From Solirubrobacterales bacterium (GTDB lineage: Bacteria; Actinomycetota; Thermoleophilia; Solirubrobacterales; Solirubrobacteraceae), in assembly GCA_947474595.1 (NCBI GenBank), contig CANJIV010000002.1, forward strand, positions 124,001 to 188,000: a stretch of 64,000 nt of DNA, written 5' to 3'. Under the pieces are notes generated by a model. That model saw nothing but the letters and a program-made list of their open reading frames with translations. It was not told the DNA's origin and made no database searches. Of this stretch, positions 7,732 through 16,885 are shown piece after piece. The stretch's first letter is position 1, and each line of letters begins with the position of its first letter. A program made the translations under genes and the position numbers.

Positions 7732-9080
7732 TACTTGCCCCCTCCGCTGACCGTTGACGTTAGTGGCGGCGGGCACTGGGAGCTGTTGATCGCTAGGTTC
7801 GAGTTGAGAATCACGTTATTTAGGTTCGGATTGACGGCTCCGATCGTTGGCAGGATGTTGAGGGCTTCACAGGTGGCGACGATGAGTCCGCGCCGCTCAG
7901 GGCCGTGGGCGTCCTGGAATGAGAAAAGCGATGCCGCCGTGTGGGCACCCCAAGCGAAGTAGAAGAGATAACCCTCCTCTGCCCCAGGGGGGTTGTAGGC
8001 AAGGTCATTGAAGGTGTAGTTGAGGACCTTGGCTGAGGTTGTCGTCTCAGGGGTTATCTGAGCAAGGCCTTTGGCCACCGGAGTCAGCTTGGTAACGATC
8101 GGCAGTGTGTCGGCGACAAACGGCCGTATCTGGCTCTTGATTGGGGTGACGGTCTTAAGGAATAGATCTTGCGCCGAAGTATTGGCCGATGCAAGCGCGC
8201 GCGCACCTGGACGCAAGGCCTCAAGAGTCGGACCAGCTGCCGTCGCAAATGTGTCAACTTCTTTGAGCGCGCTATTGGTTTGCGTCAGCGCGTCGGGGAG
8301 TAAAGCTAGCGTCGCGCGCAGGTTGGCATCTTGGTTGGCAAAGAGCTTAAAGACCGCGTTAGAGCTAACAACGAACTGGCTAAGCTGCTCGTCCTTCTGC
8401 GACAGCGCACTGGTCAACAGTTGGGTGTTGTGGATCACCCGCCGAAGGCTTTCTTGCCTGTGCACGAGCTCTGAGGTGATCAAAGCTAGGTCGCGACTTG
8501 TCGGCTCAAATCGCCGCAAAGTGGACGACAAGGTCTCACCTTGATTCTTTAAGCCCCTTCCGGCGCCTGCCAAAAGCACCTTGAGGTACTGGCGCGTATC
8601 GGTATCTAGCGAGGCCAAAAACTCATCAGGATTGACGTCTGGCAGGGAATTCTCAATCGGCAACGTCTCCCCCGTCTTAACCCGTGGAGAATCCGCCGAA
8701 CCGGGATTAATCTGCACGACCATGTCCTTGAGCCCAGTCTTGGGACGCAGCAGCAGCGTCGCATTGTGCCTGATGCGAGAAGCCTTCTTGGGGTCTATCG
8801 CCATCGTCACAACGGCACGACCGTTTTTGAGATTGACCTGCGTTATCTCGCCGATCTTCACGCCAGCGATATTCACTGACTGACCTTGACCCGGAGTCAC
8901 TGCCTGGGCGGTCTGGAACTCTGCGCTTAGCTCAAAAGTCTCGGTGCCAATCACCGGCACCCAATTGGGCAGCCTAAACCCTTGATGGCTGAGAATATAA
9001 CCGCCAACTAAGGCCGCTATGACCACCAGCCCGACCAAAGCAGCGAAGTCCTTGAAGTGCTTAGCGATCGCCAGTTTCAC
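7731..9080 (-). CDS. MCE family protein, fifth (E position)
   Basis: 449 residues. A single N-terminal membrane helix (about 12-30) is followed by the MCE domain (about 37-120; SVNIAGVKIGEITQVNLKNG is the diagnostic strand pair) and a long alpha-helical region to about residue 350. The tail includes a Gly/Ser/Pro-rich end. GTG 9080 overlaps the upstream stop as GTGA, and the stop overlaps the next start as TAGTG, so the gene is translationally coupled on both sides. In Mycobacterium the E-position protein is often a lipoprotein; here no lipobox cysteine is seen and the anchor is a plain membrane helix. Confidence 0.87.
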   Translation of the reverse strand: MKLAIAKHFKDFAALVGLVVIAALVGGYILSHQGFRLPNWVPVIGTETFELSAEFQTAQAVTPGQGQSVNIAGVKIGEITQVNLKNGRAVVTMAIDPKKASRIRHNATLLLRPKTGLKDMVVQINPGSADSPRVKTGETLPIENSLPDVNPDEFLASLDTDTRQYLKVLLAGAGRGLKNQGETLSSTLRRFEPTSRDLALITSELVHRQESLRRVIHNTQLLTSALSQKDEQLSQFVVSSNAVFKLFANQDANLRATLALLPDALTQTNSALKEVDTFATAAGPTLEALRPGARALASANTSAQDLFLKTVTPIKSQIRPFVADTLPIVTKLTPVAKGLAQITPETTTSAKVLNYTFNDLAYNPPGAEEGYLFYFAWGAHTAASLFSFQDAHGPERRGLIVATCEALNILPTIGAVNPNLNNVILNSNLAINSSQCPPPLTSTVSGGGK

Positions 9081-10756
9081 TCTCCACCACCACCAGAAGC
9101 CACAGGAGTGGCCTGCTTGTCTGAGGCGAAGGGGTTTAGGCCGACACCGAGCTTCTCGCCACCGGAAGAGTGTGGACCATCAAGGGACCCAAGGCCCTCT
9201 GAGCTTTTCAAAGCCGCTGCCGCAATTGAGGCGGCGGCCGGCGTAGAGAGCGATCCGCTCGGCGCCGCGGTCGACGTAAATGAGTAGTCCGCTGGCCCAG
9301 GCCCTGACTGGGGGCCGTTTAGGTCTGGTAGTTGCTGCTGATAACAGAGAGCGGTCGGCTTGAGGGGCGGCAGAGAGCTGGGCTTAATTGGCCTATTTCC
9401 TAGTGGCGCGACAACCGCGTTGCCGACAAGCTTGCCGCCAGCGTAGTTTGACTCACCCGTCACAACAGTCTGGTCTCCTCCGGCCACATTGAGCCGCACC
9501 ATGGCGCCGTTGGCATCGAAGTTCTCAGCCTCACCGGAAAGCCCAACGAGGGCGTAGAAGAACTCTTTGTAGTTTTCAACCCCCGTCGAGAGCGTTCCGT
9601 CGTCGAGGAAGACGTTGCCGTTAGGTAGGAGCACGCGCGAGGCGCAGCGGCTGAGGTTGTTGATCTGCGGCAAGAGCTCTATCTGAGCTGCAGTAGTTTG
9701 GGCCAGCGCCTCTCCGGTTGGCTGCAGTTGGGCAGCGTATGCACCCAGCTCACCCTTTGCCAAGAGCGCCGTTGTCTGACTGATCCATGGAAACGAAGCC
9801 TCAATCATTGCGGCCGTGTTCTGGACCCCAGGCAAGATCTCTTTCGCGAAGGCTCTCGTCGGCGGGAAGGAGGCATTGAGTGCGTCTAGGGCACCGTTGG
9901 CTGTCTGTAAGGTCGGTCCAAGCTGGCGCACCGTCGACTGGAGATTGGCGCTCTCGTCGCCGAGAGCGGCCATCGTCGTATTGAAATTAGTGACCAAATC
10001 AGCCAGAACGGTCTCGTTACGCGCCAGCGCTCCGCTGACCTTGCCGACCGAGTCGACCAGCTTTGAAAGGTCGTTGGGCTCTGTGCCTAGCAGTGCTTGG
10101 TTTACGAGTGCGCCGTCCTTGAAGGCGTCGGCACTGTAGGTGAGCGCGCCATTGAGCGCGTCAGCCCCAGTCTTGCCCTTAACGTCGGGGTCTTGTCCAA
10201 TATTGTCGGCCGCGGTCGGCTGGTAGAGCAGCGCGGTACCAAATCCCTGCAACGTGTCTTGGAGGTCGGCTCGGCTATCGGACTGCAGCGCGGTCAGTAG
10301 CTCGTCGAGCTGAACCGGGGCTGCGGTCTGGGTTATCGGCAATGTGTCACCGTCTTGGAGCGTCGGCGCCGATGGCGTGCCGGGCTTTAAGTCGGCAAAA
10401 AAGTTGCCCTCCAAGAAGATCCGCGGCCGGATCTTGATTGTGGCGTCTTTGTGGATCGGCAGACCAACGTCTGCGATCTCCATCGTCACGATCGCAGCCT
10501 GCTGATCGCCGACGCCGTCGACCTTCATAACCTTGCCCACGTTGACGCCAGCGATGCGCACTGGAGATCCCGGCCGGATTGAGTTAGCCGACTGGAAAAC
10601 CGCCTTAAGCTGATATCCCTGAGTAAATGGAATGTGCTTTGTGAAGCCGAAGTAAGTCACCGCAATGACAGCCGCCAGCACGCCTAATCCGACCTTTACC
10701 GGCGACCAGCCGTGGCGGTCCTTGCGCAATGCACGGGGCTTTTTCACGCTCGCCAC
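9077..10756 (-). CDS. MCE family protein, fourth (D position)
   Basis: 559 residues from GTG 10756. A basic cytoplasmic start (KKPRALRKDRHG) precedes one membrane helix at about 22-38, the MCE domain (about 45-135, with PVRIAGVNVGKVMKVDGV), a helical shaft to about 360, and a variable C-terminal region rich in Pro, Ser and Gly. GTG 10756 overlaps the previous stop as TAGTG with GGAG nearby; the alternative TTG 10768 would add four residues. The C-terminal 100 residues look low-complexity and may be exposed. It is part of the six-protein hetero-assembly expected to span the space between inner membrane and outer surface. Confidence 0.87.
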   Translation of the reverse strand: MASVKKPRALRKDRHGWSPVKVGLGVLAAVIAVTYFGFTKHIPFTQGYQLKAVFQSANSIRPGSPVRIAGVNVGKVMKVDGVGDQQAAIVTMEIADVGLPIHKDATIKIRPRIFLEGNFFADLKPGTPSAPTLQDGDTLPITQTAAPVQLDELLTALQSDSRADLQDTLQGFGTALLYQPTAADNIGQDPDVKGKTGADALNGALTYSADAFKDGALVNQALLGTEPNDLSKLVDSVGKVSGALARNETVLADLVTNFNTTMAALGDESANLQSTVRQLGPTLQTANGALDALNASFPPTRAFAKEILPGVQNTAAMIEASFPWISQTTALLAKGELGAYAAQLQPTGEALAQTTAAQIELLPQINNLSRCASRVLLPNGNVFLDDGTLSTGVENYKEFFYALVGLSGEAENFDANGAMVRLNVAGGDQTVVTGESNYAGGKLVGNAVVAPLGNRPIKPSSLPPLKPTALCYQQQLPDLNGPQSGPGPADYSFTSTAAPSGSLSTPAAASIAAAALKSSEGLGSLDGPHSSGGEKLGVGLNPFASDKQATPVASGGGGE

Positions 10757-12159
10757 TACTTGCTCCAATCCGTATTGGTGCCCTGATTACCGGACGGATT
10801 AGTGAGCACGGTCTTGCCAATTGCGTACGTCTCGTTGGCGGCCTCGCACTCCTTGGGCTGCCCTGGTGCCGCGGTGTTCGGATAGGGGTTGGCATGGAGG
10901 TGATTCTTTACCTCTGGGCCATTGGCCGGCGCTGACGATGGGCTACCTTCGTTGTTCTTGCCCGTCGGGGTCGGAATGATGATGAACCTCTGGAAGGTTC
11001 CTTTAGAGTCGCCTTCGCTTAGGAGGCTCGCGGCGTTGCGGAAGAAGAGCGCCAAGTAGTTGCAGGTGACCTGAGTTGGCGCCAGCGCCGCGATCGTTGG
11101 ATTTAGCTGGGTGAAGGTCTCGGTTAGGTCATCGAGGCCGATCGCCACGACCGGGTCATTGCTCCATACCTTTAGTGTGTTGCCAACAGCCACGAGCCGA
11201 GCGTCAAGGGCGGGGGCCTTGAGCAGTGCGGGGATCGCTGCGGTCGTGGCATCGGCCAAGACCTCCGCAGACGCGTTGAGATTGACAGCCGTCGGCTGCA
11301 GCTCAGTAAACAGGGCTTCTGTGTTGGCAAGAAATGGTCTTATCACCGGGAAGGTCTCGATCGCAGCCTCAAGCGATGCAGGCCCGCCGGAAATTGACTC
11401 CTGGATGAATGGCCGCGCGACAGTAGCTAACGCCGCAAAGGTGGTATCGAGGTTGCTAAAGAGAGCCGCTTGCTGCTGGGCCACCGGGGCCACTATTGCC
11501 GCCGTACGACCTAGTTGGTAGAAGAACTGATCGAGTCGAGTCTGGTCGGATGCGAGGTTACGCATCACTGGCTCTAGGTTTCGTAGCAGAGCCGGAAGAT
11601 TGCCAATCGTCTCGTTTAGGTCGCTGCCACGGCCCGCTAAAGAGTTGCCAAACGCATCCGTGTTAAGACGCACATTGACCCGCGTCTTAGTGTCAAACAT
11701 GTTGAAGATCTCATCGATCTCGACGGGGATCGGCGTGGCGTTGGCCAGCGGCATGGTCGCGCCACTGGCAAAGCCCTGCGGATCGGTGCCCTTGGTTATC
11801 TGGACGTACTTCAGCCCCAATGCCGAAATAGGTCGAATCCAGACAGTCGAATCCTTTGGCAGTGGGTCAACGCTCGTCTTGAGCTTGAGCCGCAAGACGG
11901 CGGTCGTTGATCCATCTGGATGACTAACTGGTGATATCGCGCTAACTAAGCCAACGCGAGTACCGGCGATCCGAACGTCGTTGCCCTTGACGAGATTGTC
12001 GGCGTTGGGCACCTGAACATTTATTTCATAGCTCGGCACGAAGGGCAGTCCATCGTTGGCGTTGTAGGCGAGGAAGACCGCCACGATCAATACCAGCGTC
12101 GTTGCAGCACCGATCAGAACCGAGTTAGCCGCCACCGTTGTCCTGCCGCGGCGCCTCAT
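10756..12159 (-). CDS. MCE family protein, third (C position)
   Basis: 467 residues. A positively charged start (MRRRGRTTVA) leads into a membrane helix at about 13-30. The MCE domain (about 38-125) contains NDVRIAGTRVGLVSAI, followed by a helical region. The C-terminal stretch from about 400 is rich in Pro, Asn and Gly and includes one cysteine (KECEAAN). The ATG overlaps the preceding stop as ATGA. Its neighbours are the other five mce genes in the same order and orientation, which supports a role as one subunit of a mixed hexamer rather than a stand-alone MlaD. Confidence 0.87.
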   Translation of the reverse strand: MRRRGRTTVAANSVLIGAATTLVLIVAVFLAYNANDGLPFVPSYEINVQVPNADNLVKGNDVRIAGTRVGLVSAISPVSHPDGSTTAVLRLKLKTSVDPLPKDSTVWIRPISALGLKYVQITKGTDPQGFASGATMPLANATPIPVEIDEIFNMFDTKTRVNVRLNTDAFGNSLAGRGSDLNETIGNLPALLRNLEPVMRNLASDQTRLDQFFYQLGRTAAIVAPVAQQQAALFSNLDTTFAALATVARPFIQESISGGPASLEAAIETFPVIRPFLANTEALFTELQPTAVNLNASAEVLADATTAAIPALLKAPALDARLVAVGNTLKVWSNDPVVAIGLDDLTETFTQLNPTIAALAPTQVTCNYLALFFRNAASLLSEGDSKGTFQRFIIIPTPTGKNNEGSPSSAPANGPEVKNHLHANPYPNTAAPGQPKECEAANETYAIGKTVLTNPSGNQGTNTDWSK

Positions 12160-13664
12160 GACTGGGGTCCCAATAGATAGTCAAATAGGCCCGAGCGAGG
12201 GTCTTGTTTGGTTGTGGCGCTCGGCGCCGGCTTGGCAGTTTTTGCGGTTGGCTTGGAGGCCCCAGATTGGAGTTGGTTGGGAAGCGTCGTTTTGGGAGCG
12301 CCAAGCTTGGTTGGGTCGTTATTACTGTTGGCACCAACCGTTGTCTTCGCAAAAGGTCCGGTGAAGACACTCTGAGAGCTTGCGCCTGCGATCAGCTGCT
12401 GAGTGGGCGAAAGTGGCTGATTAGCTGCCGCCGAGGAGTCTTGAAAGTTTGCTGAGCATCCGCCGCGCGTCGAGGTGGCGTAGTCCGAACATAAGTTCAC
12501 CAGCAGCGCCGCGCGTAGGTAGTGGCTGTACTGGTCGTAGCCGTTGGTGGTTGTCGTCGTGTAGAGCAGAAACTGCATGAGGCGGTCAACGCCGCCGTTT
12601 TTCTTGAAGCTGGCCAAGAGGTTTGCAAGGTCTGTAGTGGCAGGCAAGCCAGCCGTTGTTAGCTTCGAGAGATCGGTAATGCGAGGACTAAAGGCCTCCA
12701 AATCGGCCTGCAGTGGCGCAGCGGAGTCACCGAGCGTGATCAGCGCTGGAATAGCCGCCTGATTAAGTGGAGTTAGATTTTCGATCGTCTTACTAATCGC
12801 CGGAGCGACCGGCAGCAGGTTCTCAAAGACAGGCGTGGCGGCCCCGGCAAGCCCGCCGATACGCTCCATCGTCGGCGTTAGTTGGGTCAGGAAGGAGGGC
12901 AGCAACTCAAGGTTGCGCTCAAAGGCCGCCCCACGCTCGGCGACGGCTTGGTTAACGTTATTGGCGTTAACGATGAAGCCGACAACCCGCTCACGATCGC
13001 GCGCTAATGGCGCCAGCACTGTGTCTGAGTTAGTGGCAAGCTCAGCGAGGATCTTGTTTTGGGACGCGAGGATCTTGAGCACCTCGTCGGTCTGGGCAAG
13101 CGCAGGATTAGAGCGCCTGATGGCTTCGCGCAAGTTGGTCCCCTGTCCGGCCACTGCGGTGCCAAATTCATCGAGCAGGATTGACAGGCGCTCGCGGTAA
13201 GGCAGCCGCCAGATGTTGTCGATCAGATCGAGGTCAACTGGCGTCGAGGTCTGTGTGACCGGGACGAGATGCTGCCCTTTGCCGGGACCGCTTTTGATCA
13301 CGGGTGACTCAGGCGGTGGCGCTACGCCAACGGGTCTCGCCAGCGTCGGCGTGCATTCCACGTATCGGTCGCCGATCAGTGACTGTGGACGGATCGTGCA
13401 GGTGGCGTCTTGGCGGAAGTCTTTGAATCCATCGTCGGTGATGTCGAGCACGATCGCGGCGGTGTTCTGAGCGGTCAGATCGACCGACGAGATCACTCCG
13501 ACGTTAACCCCGGCTACGCGGACGTCCTCCCCATTGATGGCGAAACCAGCGTTACTGAAGATCGCCCGCACTTGGTAGCTCTTGGTGTCGCCGGATCCGC
13601 TCAGGGCGAGCGCGATCGACGCAGCAGCAATCAAAACGACCGCTATCAGTGCGACGCGCTTCAT
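12156..13664 (-). CDS. MCE family protein, second (B position)
   Basis: 502 residues. A short N-terminal membrane helix (about 4-22) is followed by the MCE domain from SYQVRAIFSNAGFAINGEDV, with AGVNVGVISSVDL. Between the barrel and the helical shaft lies an insert (about 108-140) rich in Pro and Gly that carries SPVIKSGPGKGQ. The tail beyond about 400 contains two cysteines (LVNLCSDY and GGCSANF), followed by a Thr/Ala/Pro-rich low-complexity end. The ATG overlaps the stop of the first mce gene as ATGA. Same operon and role as the flanking MCE genes. Confidence 0.87.
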   Translation of the reverse strand: MKRVALIAVVLIAAASIALALSGSGDTKSYQVRAIFSNAGFAINGEDVRVAGVNVGVISSVDLTAQNTAAIVLDITDDGFKDFRQDATCTIRPQSLIGDRYVECTPTLARPVGVAPPPESPVIKSGPGKGQHLVPVTQTSTPVDLDLIDNIWRLPYRERLSILLDEFGTAVAGQGTNLREAIRRSNPALAQTDEVLKILASQNKILAELATNSDTVLAPLARDRERVVGFIVNANNVNQAVAERGAAFERNLELLPSFLTQLTPTMERIGGLAGAATPVFENLLPVAPAISKTIENLTPLNQAAIPALITLGDSAAPLQADLEAFSPRITDLSKLTTAGLPATTDLANLLASFKKNGGVDRLMQFLLYTTTTTNGYDQYSHYLRAALLVNLCSDYATSTRGGCSANFQDSSAAANQPLSPTQQLIAGASSQSVFTGPFAKTTVGANSNNDPTKLGAPKTTLPNQLQSGASKPTAKTAKPAPSATTKQDPRSGLFDYLLGPQS

Positions 13665-15022
13665 GGGCCTGGGGGGAGGAGGGTTGGATTACAGTCACTG
13701 GCGCCAAGCTGGCCATCGTCGAGAAACGGAGCAGAGCCGTCGGCCGGAGCTTGGCTTGCAGTACCCGGACACCTCTTAACTATCCCCTTATAAATCTCCT
13801 CAAAGCGTGCCGCGGGTGTGATCGCATTGAGGACATTCCCCGCCCCTAACGTGTAGTTGTTGAAGATCGGCTGGACACGCGCGTAGTGCCCATTTGCGTC
13901 GTAGGCAGCGGTCCCTTGGCCGAAGTCTCTAAACCAGCCAACGAGCTCAGGCGTGTACGGCCGAGCGAACTCCAAGACCGGCTGGGCCTTCTTCAGTGCG
14001 GTGACCGAGTTGCTAAACGCGGGGCCAGCGAGAGTCGCCAGCTGTGGGAAGTTCTTCGTCGCATCGGTCAGATCGTTGTTGGCACCGACTTTGTTGACCA
14101 GCAGTGCGAGATCGCTAAAGGTTGGCAGGGCGTTGTCGACGAGCGGACGCAGGTCGGCGAAGAACCGTGCCAACTCTTTTGTCGCTGGCTTGGACGCAGC
14201 GACCAAGGGGGCTAGATCATCGAGCGTCGCGCGCAAGTTGACGAAGGTGGCGCTGGCCTTGTTCAACGTCCCGGGCAGAAGACTTAGTGCCTGGTCGAGC
14301 GAGCTACTCTCGGAAGCCACAGCGGATGCTGCGCGGTTGGCGTTGGTGACTAGATCTGTCAGCTGCGTACTGCGGGAGGCCAGTGTGGTGACTAACTTTT
14401 CGGACTCCACTAAGAAGTTAGTAAATGCGCCCTGATCTTTAAGCAGTTGCTTGAATAAGACATCAGTCGTCGAGAGTGCCGGCGCGAAATACTTTGCCGA
14501 TTGGTTTGCCTGCTCTCCTTTGCCCGCATACCAACGGGCGCCGCCCTGGATGAACTCTCGTAGTCCCTTTCGCGTGCTGGCATCGAACGTGTCAAAGAGC
14601 TGATCTAGGTCGACTATCGAAGTCGTCTTATCGGTACCCAGAGTCGCCCCGTCGGCTAGCTCAGGCCGATTGTTGGGTCCGAGCGTGAGTGCGATATAGC
14701 GGTTGGCGATCCCGGATAGAGATGTCGCGCGGATTACCGCGACGGTCCCCTCATGTAAGGGTGCATATCCGTCATCGACCTCGACCTTTATCTCGGCCTG
14801 GTTGTTCTGTGTCAGCACGATCTCCTGCACCGACCCGATGCGGCGCCCACCAACCTGAACGTCATCTCCGGTAACCAGCTGCCCAGAGTTCTGGAAGATG
14901 ATCGTGTACGGAGTCGCGCCGGAACCGCCGAACAAGACTACGAAGAGCACGACTACTCCCGCAAACAGCGCGCCGAGCGCGGCAATACGCGAGATTGAGC
15001 CTCTCTGTTTTCCAGAGATCAC
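13661..15022 (-). CDS. MCE family protein, first (A position)
   Basis: 453 residues. Membrane helix at about 12-32, then the MCE domain (about 37-120; DDVQVGGRRIGSVQEIVL) and the long helical shaft. The C-terminus carries a cysteine pair (KRCPGTASQ and ASDCNPT) that could form a disulphide outside the membrane. The start is GTG 15022; the spacer of 75 bases back to the ATPase stop is the largest between early genes of the operon and contains no recognisable promoter or terminator. It heads the run of six mce genes. Confidence 0.86.
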   Translation of the reverse strand: MISGKQRGSISRIAALGALFAGVVVLFVVLFGGSGATPYTIIFQNSGQLVTGDDVQVGGRRIGSVQEIVLTQNNQAEIKVEVDDGYAPLHEGTVAVIRATSLSGIANRYIALTLGPNNRPELADGATLGTDKTTSIVDLDQLFDTFDASTRKGLREFIQGGARWYAGKGEQANQSAKYFAPALSTTDVLFKQLLKDQGAFTNFLVESEKLVTTLASRSTQLTDLVTNANRAASAVASESSSLDQALSLLPGTLNKASATFVNLRATLDDLAPLVAASKPATKELARFFADLRPLVDNALPTFSDLALLVNKVGANNDLTDATKNFPQLATLAGPAFSNSVTALKKAQPVLEFARPYTPELVGWFRDFGQGTAAYDANGHYARVQPIFNNYTLGAGNVLNAITPAARFEEIYKGIVKRCPGTASQAPADGSAPFLDDGQLGASDCNPTLLPPGP

Positions 15023-15097
15023 GGTAGCCCCGTGGCCTTGCTCGGATGCTGTTCGTGGAGTGGACAGTTAATCGCTACAGGCGACATGAGTCGCGCC

Positions 15098-16078
15098 TCA
15101 CTCCATACCCAACGGACCATCGGATGCGCCGGTCAGGAACTGGCGCACGAAGGCATTGTCGGAGCCAAAGAGCTCGTCGGCCGGCCCGGACTCCACGATG
15201 CGCCCGCGCCAGAGTACTGCGATGTACTCGGCTACACGGCGGGCGCTGGCAATATCGTGGGTAATCACGCAGTAAGCCCCACCGTTCTCGTCGTGGACCT
15301 CTTGGATTAGCTCGCACAGCAGTGCCGTACGGACTGGATCGAGCCCTGAGTCGGGCTCATCAAAGAGCACGATGTCGGGGTCGAGGACCAGCGCGCGAGC
15401 AAATCCAGCCCGCTTGCGCATGCCGCCGGAGAGCTCGTTGGGCATCTTGTCGCCAGCGTCTACGAGCCCGACCTCCTGAAGTCGTCGCATGACGATCTCG
15501 AGAATCTCATCCTCGCCCTTGTCAGTGTGCTGGCGCAGCGGAAATGCGACGTTGTCAAGCAGGTTCATCGAACCGAAAAGCGCACCATCCTGAAAGAGCA
15601 CGCCGAACTTCTTTCGCATCTCAAAGAGTTCGGCATCTTCGAGATTAGGCACCGACTGCCCATGAACGAGCACGTCGCCGGCGTCGGGATAGAGCAGGCC
15701 GACCATATGCTTGATGCAGACAGACTTCCCCGTTCCCGATGGACCAAGAATCATCGAGATTTTACCTTCGGGGAGGCCCATATTGAGTCCGCGCAAGATG
15801 TGATTGCGACCAAAGGACTTATGGACATCGATGAACTCGATCGCATCTGGCACTCCGGTCGGGCGCTTGAGCCCGGTGTGCCATTGGTATTCGTCGTCTT
15901 CGTCGGACGGAGGCGGCTCAAAGGTGACGGCGGCGCTCGCGGCGGCGCCAGCTAGCGGCTCGCTAATTTCACCCTGGGTGACCTCGGCCTCAATGCGCGC
16001 CTCTATCTCGGGAGTGATCCCAGCCAGCTCGCCATCGCCAGGTAGCTCGGAGTCGTCGTGTTTTGGCTCTTGATCCAT
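15098..16078 (-). CDS. ABC transporter ATPase of the MCE system (Mkl/MlaF type)
   Basis: 326 residues. The first 75 residues are an acidic extension not found in the short MlaF proteins. The ATPase then shows Walker A GPSGTGKSVCIKHMVG, the family-specific signature ELSGGMRKRAGFARAL, Walker B DIVLFDEPDSGLDPV and the switch histidine in VITHDIASA. SGGMRKRA is characteristic of the Mkl/MlaF branch that energises MlaE/YrbE permeases. AAGGA lies a few bases before ATG 16078. Placement between the permeases and the mce genes makes the locus self-contained; in M. tuberculosis the Mkl ATPase gene is unlinked to the mce operons. Confidence 0.92.
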   Translation of the reverse strand: MDQEPKHDDSELPGDGELAGITPEIEARIEAEVTQGEISEPLAGAAASAAVTFEPPPSDEDDEYQWHTGLKRPTGVPDAIEFIDVHKSFGRNHILRGLNMGLPEGKISMILGPSGTGKSVCIKHMVGLLYPDAGDVLVHGQSVPNLEDAELFEMRKKFGVLFQDGALFGSMNLLDNVAFPLRQHTDKGEDEILEIVMRRLQEVGLVDAGDKMPNELSGGMRKRAGFARALVLDPDIVLFDEPDSGLDPVRTALLCELIQEVHDENGGAYCVITHDIASARRVAEYIAVLWRGRIVESGPADELFGSDNAFVRQFLTGASDGPLGME

Positions 16079-16088
16079 ATTTGATTCC

Positions 16089-16883
16089 TTACCCTCCGAT
16101 TGGAGCGCGCGGGTTGGCTCCCCAGAAAACCTGGGTTCCCAACATTCCGATTAGATGGACTAAGACGATGTTTAAGACCATGGATTTGGCCGTGGCAGTG
16201 CCTACGCCGACCGGTCCACCGCTCGCGGTATAGCCGTAATAGCAGCCGACGAGAACAATCACGGTAGCCATAGACATCGCTTTGATCATGCTGAATATAA
16301 GGTCTGGCGGATTCTGAAATTGCCAGAAGATCAAGAAGAAGCCACCCGATGAGACCTCGCCTATCTGCTCGACCACCGCCAAGTAGGACGCGAAAAACCC
16401 TGCGCCTACGGCAGCCAGATACATAAAGGGGAGCACCATCCAGGAGGCCAACAACTTGGTTGCGCACAGAAACAGCATCGAGTCGATACCCATTACTTCG
16501 AGTGCGTCGATCTCGTCAGAGATCCTCATCGAACCCAACTCGGCCACGATTCCAGTTCCTACCTTGGCGGCCATCATGTAGCCAAAGGCGTAAGGAACTA
16601 ACTCGCGCAGGTCACACCAAGCCGAGAACACTCCCGCATAGGCCGGAGCCCCGACCGAGCGGTTGAAGTAGGCCCCTTCGATGCCGCATTGCAGGCCGAT
16701 GATGAAGACCAGCCCCCAGATAACGATCGTTGAGGAGAGGATCAGGATTCCGGCCTGCCGTAGCGACTCGCCAAAAAACTTAAAAACCCGCAGGCCATAG
16801 ACATCGCCCAACATCCGACCAGCAAACTTCGCAATCCCGCCGAAGTTGGCGACCCAATCGCGTGGAACGCTCAGCCAGTCCAT
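16089..16883 (-). CDS. MlaE/YrbE family ABC permease, second
   Basis: 264-residue permease of the MCE-linked ABC importer. An amphipathic N-terminal region precedes about five to six transmembrane segments (near 50-70, 90-115, 150-180, 195-220, 235-255). MlaE hallmarks are visible: ELGSMRISDEIDALEVMGID, the cytoplasmic coupling helix that contacts the ATPase, and GYTASGGPVGVGTATAKSMV near the C-terminus. It starts two bases after the stop of the first permease, so the two are translated together and should form a heterodimer. Confidence 0.92.
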   Translation of the reverse strand: MDWLSVPRDWVANFGGIAKFAGRMLGDVYGLRVFKFFGESLRQAGILILSSTIVIWGLVFIIGLQCGIEGAYFNRSVGAPAYAGVFSAWCDLRELVPYAFGYMMAAKVGTGIVAELGSMRISDEIDALEVMGIDSMLFLCATKLLASWMVLPFMYLAAVGAGFFASYLAVVEQIGEVSSGGFFLIFWQFQNPPDLIFSMIKAMSMATVIVLVGCYYGYTASGGPVGVGTATAKSMVLNIVLVHLIGMLGTQVFWGANPRAPIGG

Positions 16884-16885
16884 CG

